Notes under the pieces: model-generated | What the model was told of the DNA's origin: nothing | Databases searched by the model: none | The model's input: only the letters and a program-made list of their open reading frames with translations | Program-made: the position numbers and the translations under genes | Assembly (NCBI RefSeq): GCF_963169125.1 | Contig: NC_084801.1 | Span: 116,339,061-116,403,060, forward strand | Reading direction: 5' to 3' | Source: Humulus lupulus | Taxonomy: Eukaryota > Streptophyta > Magnoliopsida > Rosales > Cannabaceae | Length of the DNA stretch: 64,000 nt | Shown: positions 23,643 to 34,959 of the stretch, in pieces | Numbering within the stretch: the stretch's first letter is position 1 | Layout of the letters: each line of letters begins with the position of its first letter

Positions 23643-23995
23643 GTAACCAGTTACTTGATTGATCTTAAAAAAAAATCCCAGAGCTAGGTTAAATAACATG
23701 CACCAGGAGGGGTAACCAGTTATCCTGGGATGAGTAACTTTCTGCCATAAGAGGGGTAACCAGTTACCTAAGAGGGGTGACGAGTTAATCATATTAAATA
23801 TGAAAAGAAACATCAAATTTGAAGGAAAAAATGGAAGAACACTTCATTAAAAAAGGAATAAGAAGTAACTATGATTTTAGTAATATAAGTAACTAGTTAC
23901 CATAAAGAAACCATAAATATACACACACTAGAACGCGAAAGTAACCAGTTACCCTCAGAAATATACACACAAAAAATGTGAAAGTAACCAGTTAC
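23643..23995. repeat. Cluster of GTAACCAGTTAC near-palindromes
   Basis: GTAACCAGTTAC or a one-base variant occurs at 23643, 23712, 23756, 23889 (GTAACTAGTTAC, a perfect palindrome), 23941 and 23984. A weaker copy lies at 23778, and several copies are preceded by AGGGG. The spacing is irregular, so this is not a simple tandem array. Confidence 0.85.
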
Positions 23996-24179
23996 CCATT
24001 CACGTTTTCATATTTTTATTAGTTTTCTTTCCAAATTTTGGTATTCCTATAAGTGTTACAGTAAAAAGAAAATGCTGAAAAAATTTATTTGAATTTTTTT
24101 TATATATAGTGGAAAAAACTATAAAAAAAATTACAATAATAAAAGATAACAAATAAAAAATAGTAGAATAATTATGTAA

Positions 24180-24760
24180 TATTAAAATATATGTGCGAAA
24201 AAAATGAAAAAAAAATAGAATGAGAAAAGAATAAGTACAAAAATGAAAAAAAAAACAAAAGAAATGATTAATGAAAAAAAATAGATGAATAAATAAGAAT
24301 GAAAAGAAGAAGAAGAAGAAGAAAAATAATGAAAAAAAAAACATGAATGAAAAAATTGGTAGAAAAAAATGAAAAAAAATTGGAAGAAGAAAAAAAAAAG
24401 CAAAAAAAGCTCATATGTGTGAAAAAAGAAAAAAAAAATGGAAGGAGAAAATAATAAATACAAAAATGAAGAAAAAATAGAATGAAAAAAAAGCTGAAAA
24501 AATATGAAGAAAAAAAACAATACAAATGAAAGAAAAAAAATAGATAAATGAATAAAAATGAAAAAAAGAAGATGAATGAAAAATGAAAAATTGGAAAGAA
24601 AAAAAGATTAAGGAAAAAGTTGGTAGAAAAAAAAAAGGAAAAAATAGAAGAAAAAACAAGTAAGGAAAAAATAATAGAAAAAAATAAAAATAAAAATAAA
24701 AATAAAATTACTTTCAAAATCAAACAAAACATAATTATGATAAAAAAATGTGACATTTCC
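24180..24760. repeat. Long purine-rich (GAAAAAAA)n low-complexity tract
   Basis: About 580 bp of almost uninterrupted A and G on the plus strand. Its complement gives long artificial frames of Phe, Ser and Leu. It is low-complexity DNA, not coding sequence. Confidence 0.9.
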
Positions 24761-25654
24761 ATATTTTAGTTAGCTACTAATTGTGTTTCCCATACTTTAA
24801 CTTTTTCTTTAATAAATTTCCCATACAAATTAAGAAAAGTATAACTCTCATATTTTTGCACATTAATGGTATAAAAGCCATATTTTTGAAAAATTCCTAT
24901 TTTTTAAACAATCTTTTAAAAATATTGAACTTGGCTAATTAAAGCCCAATAGGTCATTTAGGTCCAGTTTGAACTTGGGCCACTTAATTCAAAATTTAAT
25001 TAGAATTTTAAAAATTCCAATTAACATTATTGGGCCAAGCCCGCAAATTAAAGGAAACCATCAACCACCGTAGGGCTCGAGTAAGGAACTAGGTGGTGGG
25101 GTTTACAACTTTTAGGCTCAGGTTGGTGCGGGCAACTCGAAAACCACCTACGCACCAACAACTAGGTGTGGCTGGAGCAACAGAGCGCAGCTAGGGTGCG
25201 AGGGGCACGCAGAGGCGCGCTGGCAGGTGCTCAAAGGCGCTGAAACCAGGGTGCGGGGATCGGGCGCGCAAGGGGCGCGGAGCTCAGGTGCTAGGTGTGG
25301 CTGGCGTGCTAAGCGTTTGCAGGGTTTGGGTGCCTGCTGCGTAGGCAGTAAGTGTCGAGGGGCACCTAGGGGTTCGGGCCTTCATTTACACTTTTGTGAA
25401 TAATTTTAAATGAAGAAAATAAAATTACAAAAATCCTATGCCCCATATGACTTACAATTTTGTAGATCTAGAAAAAAAAAATAAGAACAATTCATAAACC
25501 AAAAACACCATATATTTAACGACTCTTAAGAACAAATTATTCATCAAAATAAACATCAATCCATTCATCACATATTACAACAATATAAGAATGCATATTA
25601 TACCCACAACAATTAATGTATGCAGAGATTAATGACTGCTCTGATACTAATTAT

Positions 25655-27660
25655 TGGTAACTGGTTTACCATATGAACAGCAGAAAGCACAGAGTGGTGG
25701 ACCCAGAGATTTCAAATTTATTTTTAAATAATCTTTAAATAACCGGATTCATTAATATGTAAAAATATTAATCAAAAAGAGAGAAAAAGATAAGGATTTA
25801 CCAGTTGTAGAACAATCAAGAATCATCGCTATCTTTTAGTACCTCCAACCAACATCCAATCCAAAGCAACCTTTTTGAATACTCTGACCAAGATCTTCTA
25901 AGATGTATCTCTATACCTCAAGACGTGTATGGGCACATAAAGTAATGATGGGAAAATTTCTTATTCACAAGATGTACTCAACTCATAGATTTATAAAAGA
26001 ATTAATTAAATTCAAAATTCGAATTATAAACCAATTATTAAATAAATAAAAGAAATATCCAAGACCCAGTCTTGGACCTAGTCACACGCACTGTGATTGA
26101 CGTGTAGCTTCAGAATTAGGATCTATTTGTATATGATCATCTTATTGATATTGAAATTCCGTTTTTTATGATTACCAACTTAATTATTCAAATTAAATAA
26201 TTAATTGTTGAACTGTTACAAAAATGTTTAAACAGACACAAAGACTGTTTGAACATAAACTAGATATGTTTAAACAGTTTGTGACCAGAAGATAAAAACA
26301 AACATAAGGTAAAGAACACACGAATTTTTACGTGGTATCAACAATCTTTGCAGATTGCTACTAGTCCACGAGGCCACGCCCAGAGAATGAAATTTATTAG
26401 AAGAATATCTAAACGATTACAAAACCAAATTGACTTATACAAATAAAGACTCCCTCTTGAATTTGTCGCAACTGTTGTAATCTAAACTCCTAATCAAATT
26501 TCTGAAGTGCTAAGATCTTGAACTCCATTCAAATCATAACACTTGCACTTTTCCTCCCGAAAAGTGACTCACGAACAAGACTTCTCCCGAAGCTTGATAA
26601 CTAATGTCCAAGTGTGTTCAACCTGCACAATTAACACAAAGAAAACAATACAGAAGTACACTGTAATAAACCACTAAGAACTTGCTGGACTCAAGTTCTT
26701 CACATAATAAAAAATCTCTCTAAAACTTGAACAATATTTGAAAAATAATACACCAAGAGAGATAATAAAAAAACAACGATCTAAGGATGATTATATACTT
26801 TTTAGAATCCCTTTAGGTCGTGGAAAACAAATCAGAAACCATCAGCCAATACATGAAAAATCTTCCCAAACAGGAAAGTCAGAATCTGTTCAAACAGACT
26901 GGCAATCCGTTCAAACAAATTCATTGAACCTGGACAGTTTTTTAACCCAGTTTCCTTAAATAAATAAGGAAACAATATATACATAATCTCTGCAAGCTGT
27001 ACACGATTTCTGGACAAAATAAATCAGATCAAAAAATAAAATAAATACCAATAATTTTCATTTCAAGAAAAGATATTCTTTTATAGGAAATTATATATTT
27101 ATTTTATTAACAAATATATAATAATCTGATTAAAGAAAGACATATTGTAACAAAACAGGAAACTACCCATTTCGAAAAATCTCCTTTAATTAATTTTGTC
27201 AATATTGTCAAATATGCCAATAAAGGATTTTACAGATATGTTAAATTAATACTTATAAAGTAAATGATATTATTAAGTATTAACAACATATCATGTCCCG
27301 TTCATGTATAACCACTTTATATAAATTACATCCACTAAGATGTCCTACTATATCAATAATCCAAATCTAGATTACATGTATTCATAATATTAGTGAACCA
27401 TACTTACAGTATTTAATCCAAAGATTCCATATAAATGTGTTTTACTACAAATTGTTTAAATCCGTTCCCTACAATATTAATCCCCTCATACCAATACAAG
27501 ATTGTAGTCACAATAACAAATTTGAGGATTTTATGATATTTATATAATATTATTCTAATAATAATAATAAACAATAAATACATGCAAAAAATTAATTTTA
27601 ATTATTTATTTCATAAAATATTGTTCAACACATATGCTTTAAAGGACACTAATCCCAACA
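25655..27660 (-). mobile_element. 5' LTR of copia element G (contains solo LTR J)
   Basis: On the minus strand it starts TGTTGGGATTAGTGTCC at 27660 and ends GTTACCA at 25655. A tRNA-iMet-type site, TTAGTATCAGAGCAG, follows a few bases inside (25636-25650). The 2006-bp span shrinks to about 1.07 kb without inserted LTR J. A TATA-like CTTTTATAAATC (minus, near 26000) lies at a plausible promoter position. The opposite LTR of G is not in the window. Confidence 0.65.
26214..27152 (-). mobile_element. Probable solo copia LTR (J) inside the LTR of G
   Basis: On the minus strand it begins TGTTACAATATG at 27152 and ends TTTTTGTAACA at 26214, giving terminal TGTTACAA/TTGTAACA inverted repeats. It has a TATATAATC box (complement near 26790) and a U5-like region with GATACCACGTAAAAATTC. 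No internal domain follows, and the 5-bp flanks do not match, so the boundaries are tentative. Confidence 0.5.
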
Positions 27661-28110
27661 TTAGACTGATCTACAAATGATCATCTATTATGATAAGAAT
27701 TAAATCTTTATAGAAAACGCTAAGTTTATAAAGACAATTAATTCATATCGGTCATGTTATATATAATCTCTATTATATACAATACATTTACTAAGATGTT
27801 TATCCACATCAATAATCCAAATCTGGACTACTTACATCATGTATGCTTAGTAAGCCGTACTAACCATTCATTAAAGATTTCTTACTTTAATATGTTACTG
27901 ACTATTTTATTCATTGCATATGATCTTATATCTATCATACTAATACAAGATCATATCCACATAATGAATATTGAATTTTCTTGATATTTGTATAAATTAT
28001 TTAAATAACAATTATAACATTCAAATATAATAAAATTATACTTTTATTTAAATCAATAAAAATTTTTTACATAATTTTAGAGCATAAATCCTAAGACATA
28101 TTCTCTGTAA
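27661..28110 (-). mobile_element. Diverged LTR fragment related to the LTR of G
   Basis: The segment 27741-28110 repeats the order of 27300-27660: ACTAAGATGT, ATCAATAATCCAAATCT, CATACTAATACAAGATCATA or variants, and a terminal block with CATAAATCCTAAGACAT in place of GACACTAATCCCAACA. It is clearly homologous but strongly diverged, as if G inserted beside or into an older relative. Confidence 0.5.
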
Positions 28111-30400
28111 AATCCCTATTGTTTTTTAATCCTACAAGAATGTGTAAGTTTGGATCAACAAACACTTATAATACAAGACACTGAATCAACAAACAAGTCA
28201 AACAAGTCTTATGTATGCATATGTCATAACCAAAAGATAATAATAAGTTATATAGTTAGTGAGTAGCCACTGCCGAGTAGAATGAAGACATCTAAAGTAA
28301 TTATTTAATTTCTTACTCTATTCTGTCTCACAATCTCTCTATCATAAATAAATCAAAACTATACTTAAAGTTGAGAGGACAAAAAGTAAACAGTATTTTA
28401 TTCTCCTATTACATTTTTTCTTAGCTTTCCATATGACTCAACATTTTTTTTTATTGGGCATAATACCTGCTTTCTATATTAAAAGATAATTTTATAAGAA
28501 AGTCTTAAAGATTATGAAAAGTTTCATTTTAAGCCACTTTTTTTTTTCCAATGCATACTACTCAGAGGCACAGACATAGATACATATTATATATATATGT
28601 TTTCCTTGCTACAATATTTCTTTAAGGAAATGCATCAAGTGAAGAGATTTATTTTCAAACAAATATATGAAGGCTTTGAACATAAGCCAAGAGAAAACCA
28701 TTTTAGTAAGCTCTTTCTTTTCAAGTTTAGCAACAAAAATTCAAAAGGAAAACATATTTTAAAAAAGAAAAGAAAAATAAAGGTTTGAGTTTGGATTTCT
28801 GAAGTTGTGAATACACCCACTACCACTAACAATATGACTTGGGTTTCACCGGTATCAATAGGTAGAAGAAGATTAGAAAAGTGGGCCCTGACCTATATTT
28901 TCCATTATAATGGCACTATGATATGACATAAACATTCAATAATTGAGTATTATAAACAGCCTTAACATGTCAATCTTTGCCTCATTTATTAACCAAAAAG
29001 TCTGGCTTAGTCATAAAGCCTTTTGGCAACGTTTTGATGCTCAAACAGAGACAAATTCCAGTCAAGAAAACAACAGCACCGAGTCTCAAGATCAGACACA
29101 ATTATACATACATCTTAAGTTTTTTTTATTGATTAACAAACCAATAACCTGATAACCCCATAAAAAATTACAAACTTAATAACCAAATAGCTCTGAAAAA
29201 CAAATAAATTTGTAAAACGTGTTGTTAATGGACATAAGCACACACTCAAAACCCCTGAAAACTCAAACTCAGAACCCTAAAATAAAACTCACAACCCTGA
29301 AATAAAACTAGAAATGGAGGGTACCAAAATCAAACTTTGCCAAAATACAGAGTACTAAATAGGTACCTACCCTATCATTTAAGATACATTTTGGTAACTT
29401 TCAAGTTTGTTTAAGAAATTAATGAGTTATCATGTAGTATGACAAGTTACCATATAGCTTATTAATAAAAATTAATTTAGTATATTACACAGTAATTTTT
29501 AAATAATAATTTTTAATAGATTTTTTTAGTCATTCTATAATTTACATGTTTTATTATTTAATATATTTTTACGTTACCTTTAAGTATACTTTGGAAATTA
29601 ATTAGTTATCATATAGTATAAAAAGTTACTACTATAATTCCAAATTATCATGAATAACTTATTAGAAAATTATATTATTTAGTATATTGCATAATTACTT
29701 TAAAAAGCTACATTTTCGTTTATTTTAAAATCATTTAAGATAACAATTGGTTACCTTTTGATATATGACTAACTTTTTGGCTATGAAACAAATTTACAGC
29801 AATCAACTAACTTAGTGAGTTACCAAAAATAATATTCTTTGTTCCATTTAAAAGTTACCAAACACTTTCCTAACACAATCTATTTTTTTTAAAAAAAATA
29901 TTTGAAATGTTTATAAAATAACTTTAAAGTTGTTTGGAATTATCATATGGTATATTTTAAATGTAAGATAATAATATATTTTTTGGTGTATTAAATTTTG
30001 TTGAAGTTTAAAATTTAGTTACTTTTTGGCTAACAAAATATAAAAAGAAACTAAAATATTGCTTTTAATTATGGTCATCTTCTCTAGTGACGGCGGAAAA
30101 ATATATGCTTTTCACATATTAAAATAACTATCTTGAAGAGTAGGCCACGATATTACTACTCTTGAGCCCAAATGAGCAGCCAATGTGACCGGAAAAGACT
30201 TTTGAGTCAAAGAGAAGAGAGAGAAAGAGATAAGCCTTAAAAAAAAGCAAAAAATATGTCAAACAATAAATAAAAGGTTATTTTATTTAAACATAATGGA
30301 AAACCAAAAATAGTAAATGGACCACTATATTTTTGTAAATACGATGTAAAATATGGTGTCACATGTAAATTTTCCTAAATAAAACAGAGGAATTTACATA
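28111..30400. other. AT-rich intergenic DNA
   Basis: I see no convincing gene. Two diverged direct copies of a unit of about 180 bp are visible at 29393-29520 and 29573-29710; shared blocks are TAGTTATCATATAGTAT, AAGTTAC and TTTAGTATATTRCA. Short frames at 28597-28832 and 28943-29152 have no recognisable domain and poor codon structure. Confidence 0.5.
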
Positions 30401-30404
30401 ATAC

Positions 30405-31350
30405 ACTTAATATCGCAAAATATTATATTTTTACGGACTAACAAAAGTTTTTTTCACTTTTACATTTTCAATGAAATTTTTACATTTTTATAGTTTTGCT
30501 TGTTTTTCTTCTTTTGTGTTGTTTTAGTTTATGTGTAGTTGTTTTAGTTTATGTATAATTGTTTTCATATTGTTTTTTAGTTGTTTAAGTTTAAGTTTGT
30601 GTATAGTTATATTTTTTAGTTGTTGTCTAATTGTTGTTTTTTTAATTATTTTTGAACGTATTAATATGCAATAGGTTGATAACTAGCTGTTGTGTTGCTT
30701 TTTGACACCATATTTTTGTAAATAAAAAACTTTCAAAACCTAAGTATATTTTTTAAAAATAAAAAGATTAAGGACCGTAAAAATAATAAAAGAAAAAGTA
30801 TATTTATGAAAGAAAAAAAACCAATACATCAGGCAGTGTTTATTTGTATTCACATTTACCTTTTTTTTTTAAAATTAATATTGTAAAGGATTGCACTTTT
30901 CCATGAAATAAAGATGAGATTTTTTTATTATTTTTAAAATTGAAAAAGGGATTTTTGTGGTATTTTCTAAGTTTGTTTGTGGTAATTGTTTAGTACATGC
31001 TTAATTGGTATATTGATGTTATTTGGTAATTTTTTTTAGTTATTATTTTGGTATACTTTGAGTTTATATGTATGCGTTTGGTATATTTTTAATTTATTTT
31101 GAGAATACTTTCGGTACATATGTATTTAATTTTTTTTTTTGGGTATTTTGTAATTTTTTCTAGGTTGATTTTAGTTGTTATTTGTTTTTATACCGATTAC
31201 AATGAGTTGATATCTTGTTGATTTTGAGTTGATATTTTTATAATCAAAACCTTAAAATCTTAAGGTCGTATTTTTTAAAGAAAATAGAGACGGTAACAAA
31301 GTAATAAAAACAATCAAAATGTGCATTTATAAAAAATTCTCTCAAAATTA
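30405..31350. repeat. Two MITE-like AT-rich segments upstream of the PPR gene
   Basis: Segment one (about 30410-30830) starts GAGGAATTTACATAATAC. It has CTTAATATCGCAAAATATTATATTTTTACGG near its left end and a partly complementary ATTAAGGACCGTAAAAATAAT near its right. Segment two (about 30890-31350) ends with the related AATCTTAAGGTCGTATTTTTT and GGTAACAAAGTAATAAAAA. A further end in the opposite sense, ATGTAAATTTTCCT, lies at 30363-30376. Both middles are T-rich with GTTGTTTTAGTTTATG-type repeats. Exact ends and target duplications are not certain. Confidence 0.35.
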
Positions 31351-31377
31351 CTCTTTTATATGGGGACCAATATTTCA

Positions 31378-31500
31378 GGCTCGGCCCGTTAAGCCCATTT
31401 AGACAATCCGAAATCAGGTTGTAACGATGCAGTGTCCGAAGGCTTAAACCCCAAATTTTTCTCAGAACCAAAACCCTAAAACCTCCGAAGCCCTCCATTT
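31378..31500 (+). promoter_or_regulatory. Putative proximal promoter of the PPR gene
   Basis: Just upstream of the start codon are GGCCCGTTAAGCCCATTT (31384-31401), which includes a site-II-like AGCCCA/TGGGCT motif, and AAACCCTAAAAC (about 31480-31491), a telo-box AAACCCTAA. The pair is often found in promoters of plant genes for organelle and growth-related proteins. No clear TATA box was found. The function is inferred from motifs only. Confidence 0.45.
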
Positions 31501-31540
31501 TCAACTTCGCTCCGAAGAACGCATTCGACGTTGCCTGAAA

Positions 31541-33578
31541 ATGAATCCGAAGCTCTTGTCCGAGATCCTCATCAGAAATGCGAGGTCGAGCAGATCCTAC
31601 TACACCAACACTGCCAGCAAGGCCACACTCTACTCCAGAATCAGTCCGCTCGGGAGTCCTACCACCAGCGTTGTGCCGGAGCTCGAAGACTGGATTTCAA
31701 AGGGAAAAAAGGTTCGAGTCGGAGAGCTTCAGCGCATTATTCACGATCTTCGCAAGCGCAGGCGCTTTTCCCAGGCCCTAGAGGTACGAAAAGATTTCTC
31801 TTTTTTCGTTTCAGTGGTTCTCTGGTTTCTGCTGATTGTGTTTTGTTGCTTGGAAAAAATAGGAAAAAGATAGTAACAAATCGAACTTTCCATTCTAGTG
31901 AACAATTTTGAATGAGTAATGTAATTCATCGTAGAATTTTCTGTTCTAAGGAGCATAACTGGATCCCATTCTGTTCTAGTCCCCATTTCCAAAACTGCAT
32001 TCAAGGGAATACAGTTTTTGCAATCAATTTGCACGATAATATGCAGAGTGAAAATGGTGATTGTAAAAGTTATGGCTTTAGTGTTTAGAGTAGAACTTAA
32101 TGATTAACAGATTACATTGTCAGTTGGACTTATGTTGCGTAGAGTTCCTTTATTTTGGTTTTAAACATTTCACCGTTGTCTCTTGGAGTTTTGACTCTAC
32201 ATTATATTGGGATGTGTATATAGTATAGGAACACGAAATAGATAATGAATTTTGTTCAAAATACTGCAAATAATTCTGGGATTTTGTTTTCTGACGCTCG
32301 AATTTTCTTAAATCATTATTGTTGCAGATTTCCGAGTGGATGAATAAGAAGGGTGTATGCATTTTCTCACCTACTGAACATGCTGTGCAACTGGATCTGA
32401 TTGGAAAAGTTCACGGATTCCTTTCTGCAGAGAGTTATTTCAATAATCTGAAGGAGCAAGATCAGACTGATAAGACTTATGGCGCCCTTCTGAATTGCTA
32501 TGTTCGGCAGCGCCAAACTGATAAGTCACTCTCTCATTTACAGAAAATGAAAGAGAAGGGTTTCACTTCTTCATCTCTTACTTACAACGACATCATGTGC
32601 TTGTATGTTAATCTTGGTCAGCATGAGAAGGTCCCTGATGTTCTAGTGGAGATGCAGGAGAACAATGTTTCTCCTGACAACTTTAGCTACAGAATTTGTA
32701 TGAATTCTTATGGTATGAGATCTGATATTGAAGGAATGGAAAGGGTTCTCAAGGAGATGGAGAGCCAATCTTATATTACTATGGATTGGAACACATACAC
32801 TGTAGCTGCTAATTTGTACATAAAAGCAGACCAACCTGATAATGCAATCAATTCTTTAAAGAAATCAGAAGAGAAGCTACATAATAAAGATTCAAGTGGA
32901 TACAACCAATTAATTTCACTTTATGCCAGACTGGGGAATAAGGAAGAGGTCTTGAGGGTATGGGATCTAGAAAAAAGTGCTTGTAAGAGGTGCATAAACA
33001 AGGATTATATTATTATGCTAGAATCTCTTGTGAGGCTTGGTGAGCTCGAGGAAGCTGAAAAAGTGTTGAAGGAGTGGGAGTCTTCGGAAAACTGTTATGA
33101 TTTCCGTGTACCAAACTGTCTCATTGTCAGCTATGCTAAAAAGCGAGAGTGTGAGAAAGCAGAGAAACTGCTCGAGGACCTTGTGGAGAAAGGAAAAATG
33201 ACCAGCCCCAACAGTTGGAGTATTGTGGCTTTGAAATACCTGGAAAAGAAGGAGACAGAGAAAGCTTTGGAGTTAATGAAGGTAGCTATCTCACTTCACT
33301 CGCTTCATTCGGAAGTAGTGTGGAAACTCAATCCTAGAGTGACCACAAAATTGTTGAGTTGGCTGGGTGATAATGAGAGTGTTGAAGCAGTGAAAGCATT
33401 TGTGGACATACTGAGAACTGTTGTCCCAGTGAATAGACATATGTATCATGCATTGTTAATTGCACATATAAGAGGTGGTAAAGAAATAGATGCCATTTTG
33501 GAGGGCATGAAAAGTGACAAGATAGATGAAGATGAAGAAACAAAGAAAATCCTTGCCATGAGACTAAACTCAACTTGA
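31541..33578 (+). CDS. P-class pentatricopeptide repeat protein, likely mitochondrial
   Basis: Two exons, 31541-31783 and 32328-33578, give 497 residues. The intron (544 bp) is in phase 0, with donor GAG/GTACGA and acceptor TTGTTGCAG. The first about 45 residues are rich in Arg, Ser and Tyr with few acidic residues (MNPKLLSEILIRNARSSRSY), as in a mitochondrial presequence. ELEDWISKGKKVRVGELQRI and RRRFSQALEISEWM follow, a stretch shared with the plant PPR subfamily of Arabidopsis At2g20710/At4g21705. From residue about 130 there are nine or ten roughly 35-residue repeats, for example TYGALLNCYVRQRQTDKSLS, TYNDIMCLYVNLGQHEKV and YIIMLESLVRLGELEEAEKV. There is no DYW or E extension, so this is a P-class protein; such proteins bind organelle RNA and aid its processing, stability or translation. 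The frame is intact. It is the only ordinary host gene in the window. Confidence 0.92.
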
Positions 33579-33731
33579 AGTCCTAGTTTGGCAAAGGAAT
33601 TTACTAGTACCAACTAAAACTTTTAGAATCTTGAAGTTCGATTTTGGTTTTATTAAGATTATAATTTTCGGTTGTTCAATGCAAATAATTTTTGTTTTTA
33701 TTCGCTTGTTCTATTGAATGAATCATATATC

Positions 33732-33740
33732 GAATAAAAG
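33732..33740 (+). terminator. Candidate polyadenylation signal of the PPR gene
   Basis: GAATAAAAG lies about 155 bp after the stop codon, preceded by a T-rich stretch with TTGTTTTTATT. This is the layout of a plant 3' end. No transcript evidence is available here. Confidence 0.45.
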
Positions 33741-33744
33741 GAAA

Positions 33745-34959
33745 TGGCTGATGTCAGTCTAGCATTTGACCTTCTCATTCTAAAGGCGCCTTCTTACTTA
33801 ATATTAGCAGTCAAAACAGTAATTTTCAGTAGCTTACGACCAAGTGTATTTAGAAAAATGCAAAACATGAAAGTTGTACTACAATTAATAAGTGCAATTT
33901 TAATTATATATTTTTGGCTTAGAAATTGTTTGCTTTTAGTTATTTCAATGATTTTAATTCACATTTTTGTTATAATTATTTATATATATGAATGTTCATA
34001 ATAACGAAGAATCACCAAGTTATTCAAAGTAAAATATTGGCACTAATTTTTTATTGTATTCAGAGTAGCTACTCGATTTTCTTAGGATTTATCTATCTGT
34101 ATAAACATAGGTCTTTCCCCCATTGAAATAACACATACAAGAGTTTCACTATCTCTTTACATCTCTCTGTCATTTTGTCTATTTATTTTCTTTATACTTT
34201 ATATTTATGTAATCTTAATAGTTTTATAACACGTTATCAGCACGACTCTCTAACTATCATTATTTGTAGGTTCAAATTCTTATCATGAATCTCTAGTTAT
34301 AATCATTCGTTGAATCTGAACTAGATGATTCAATCTTCAACCACCATCTTGTGTTGATAACAAAATTTATTATTAAGTCTCTAGTCAACATAGTTTATTG
34401 AGGTAAAAATATTTTATTGCGAATGTATATTTATATGATTACCATACTATATATATTGATCATAAAAAAAATGTATATGTGAGTTGTTATTTTACCATTG
34501 TGATATTATTAGATGGTTTAATGTCTTGTTATTGTAAATATGATTATATTCATATGTTTGTGTTCTTACTATCTCACATATTTAATATGGATTTCTCTAT
34601 AGTATTTATTTTATAGTTATTTACAAATGATTACATTAGAATTTGTAAAGTTCCATGTCTATGGCATATTGAAAACAAATTATAAATCATTGAGATAAGG
34701 TCTTCCATATATCCTGAAGATTATACAAAAGTGATATTATTTATTAAGATATATAAAAGAAACATAATTGCTAAAAAATTGTGATATTTTAGCGAAATTC
34801 CCTTAAGTGAATATTTCACATATTTGTCAATTATATGAACTTTATGAACACAATTAAAAACATTGAAATGTATTATGATTGATGCGGTTGGTGATGATTT
34901 TTCCAAGTCCCAAAAACTTGAAGAAAATTGCATCAAAACATTAAAATATGAAATAATGA
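33745..34959. other. AT-rich spacer with a probable copia LTR-leader remnant
   Basis: The interval 34080-34260 has CTGTATAAACATAGG (TATA-like), CCCCCATTGAAATAACAC, a pyrimidine-rich leader and TTATAACACGTTATCAGCAC. That order is familiar from the LTR end and primer site of some plant copia elements. I cannot find a matching partner LTR or a reliable gag frame after it. The rest shows no recognisable feature. Confidence 0.4.

Larger units (their letters stand above)
23259..24898. mobile_element. MULE-like non-autonomous element, 1640 bp
   Basis: The ends are imperfect inverted repeats: GAGGAAATT with GTGCAAAAATATGGC shortly inside on the left, and the complement of AGGAATTTTTC with CAAAAATATGGC on the right. 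A 9-bp direct repeat ATTTTTTAA flanks both sides (23250-23258 and 24899-24907), the target size of Mutator-like elements, though an AT-rich 9-mer is weaker evidence than a complex one. Inside are a cluster of GTAACCAGTTAC motifs and a 580-bp purine tract; there is no transposase frame. Confidence 0.6.
22025..25650 (-). other. 5' leader of copia element G, interrupted by a MULE-like element
   Basis: This is the non-coding leader between the primer binding site (about 25635-25650) and gag. It contains a GCCTCGAGG-TCCCCCTAAGG block (22487-22520) matching the E leader (40166-40198) in the same orientation relative to gag. A GC-rich tract lies at 25070-25375 in otherwise AT-rich DNA. Without the inserted 23259-24898 element the leader is about 2 kb, close to that of E. 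Confidence 0.6.

Noticed and set aside
24000..24762. Phe-rich frames of 82-164 residues on the minus strand
   Set aside because: They are the complement of an A/G low-complexity tract, not membrane proteins.
33744..34001. Frame of 85 residues after the PPR gene
   Set aside because: It is AT-rich and hydrophobic with no recognisable domain, and probably chance.
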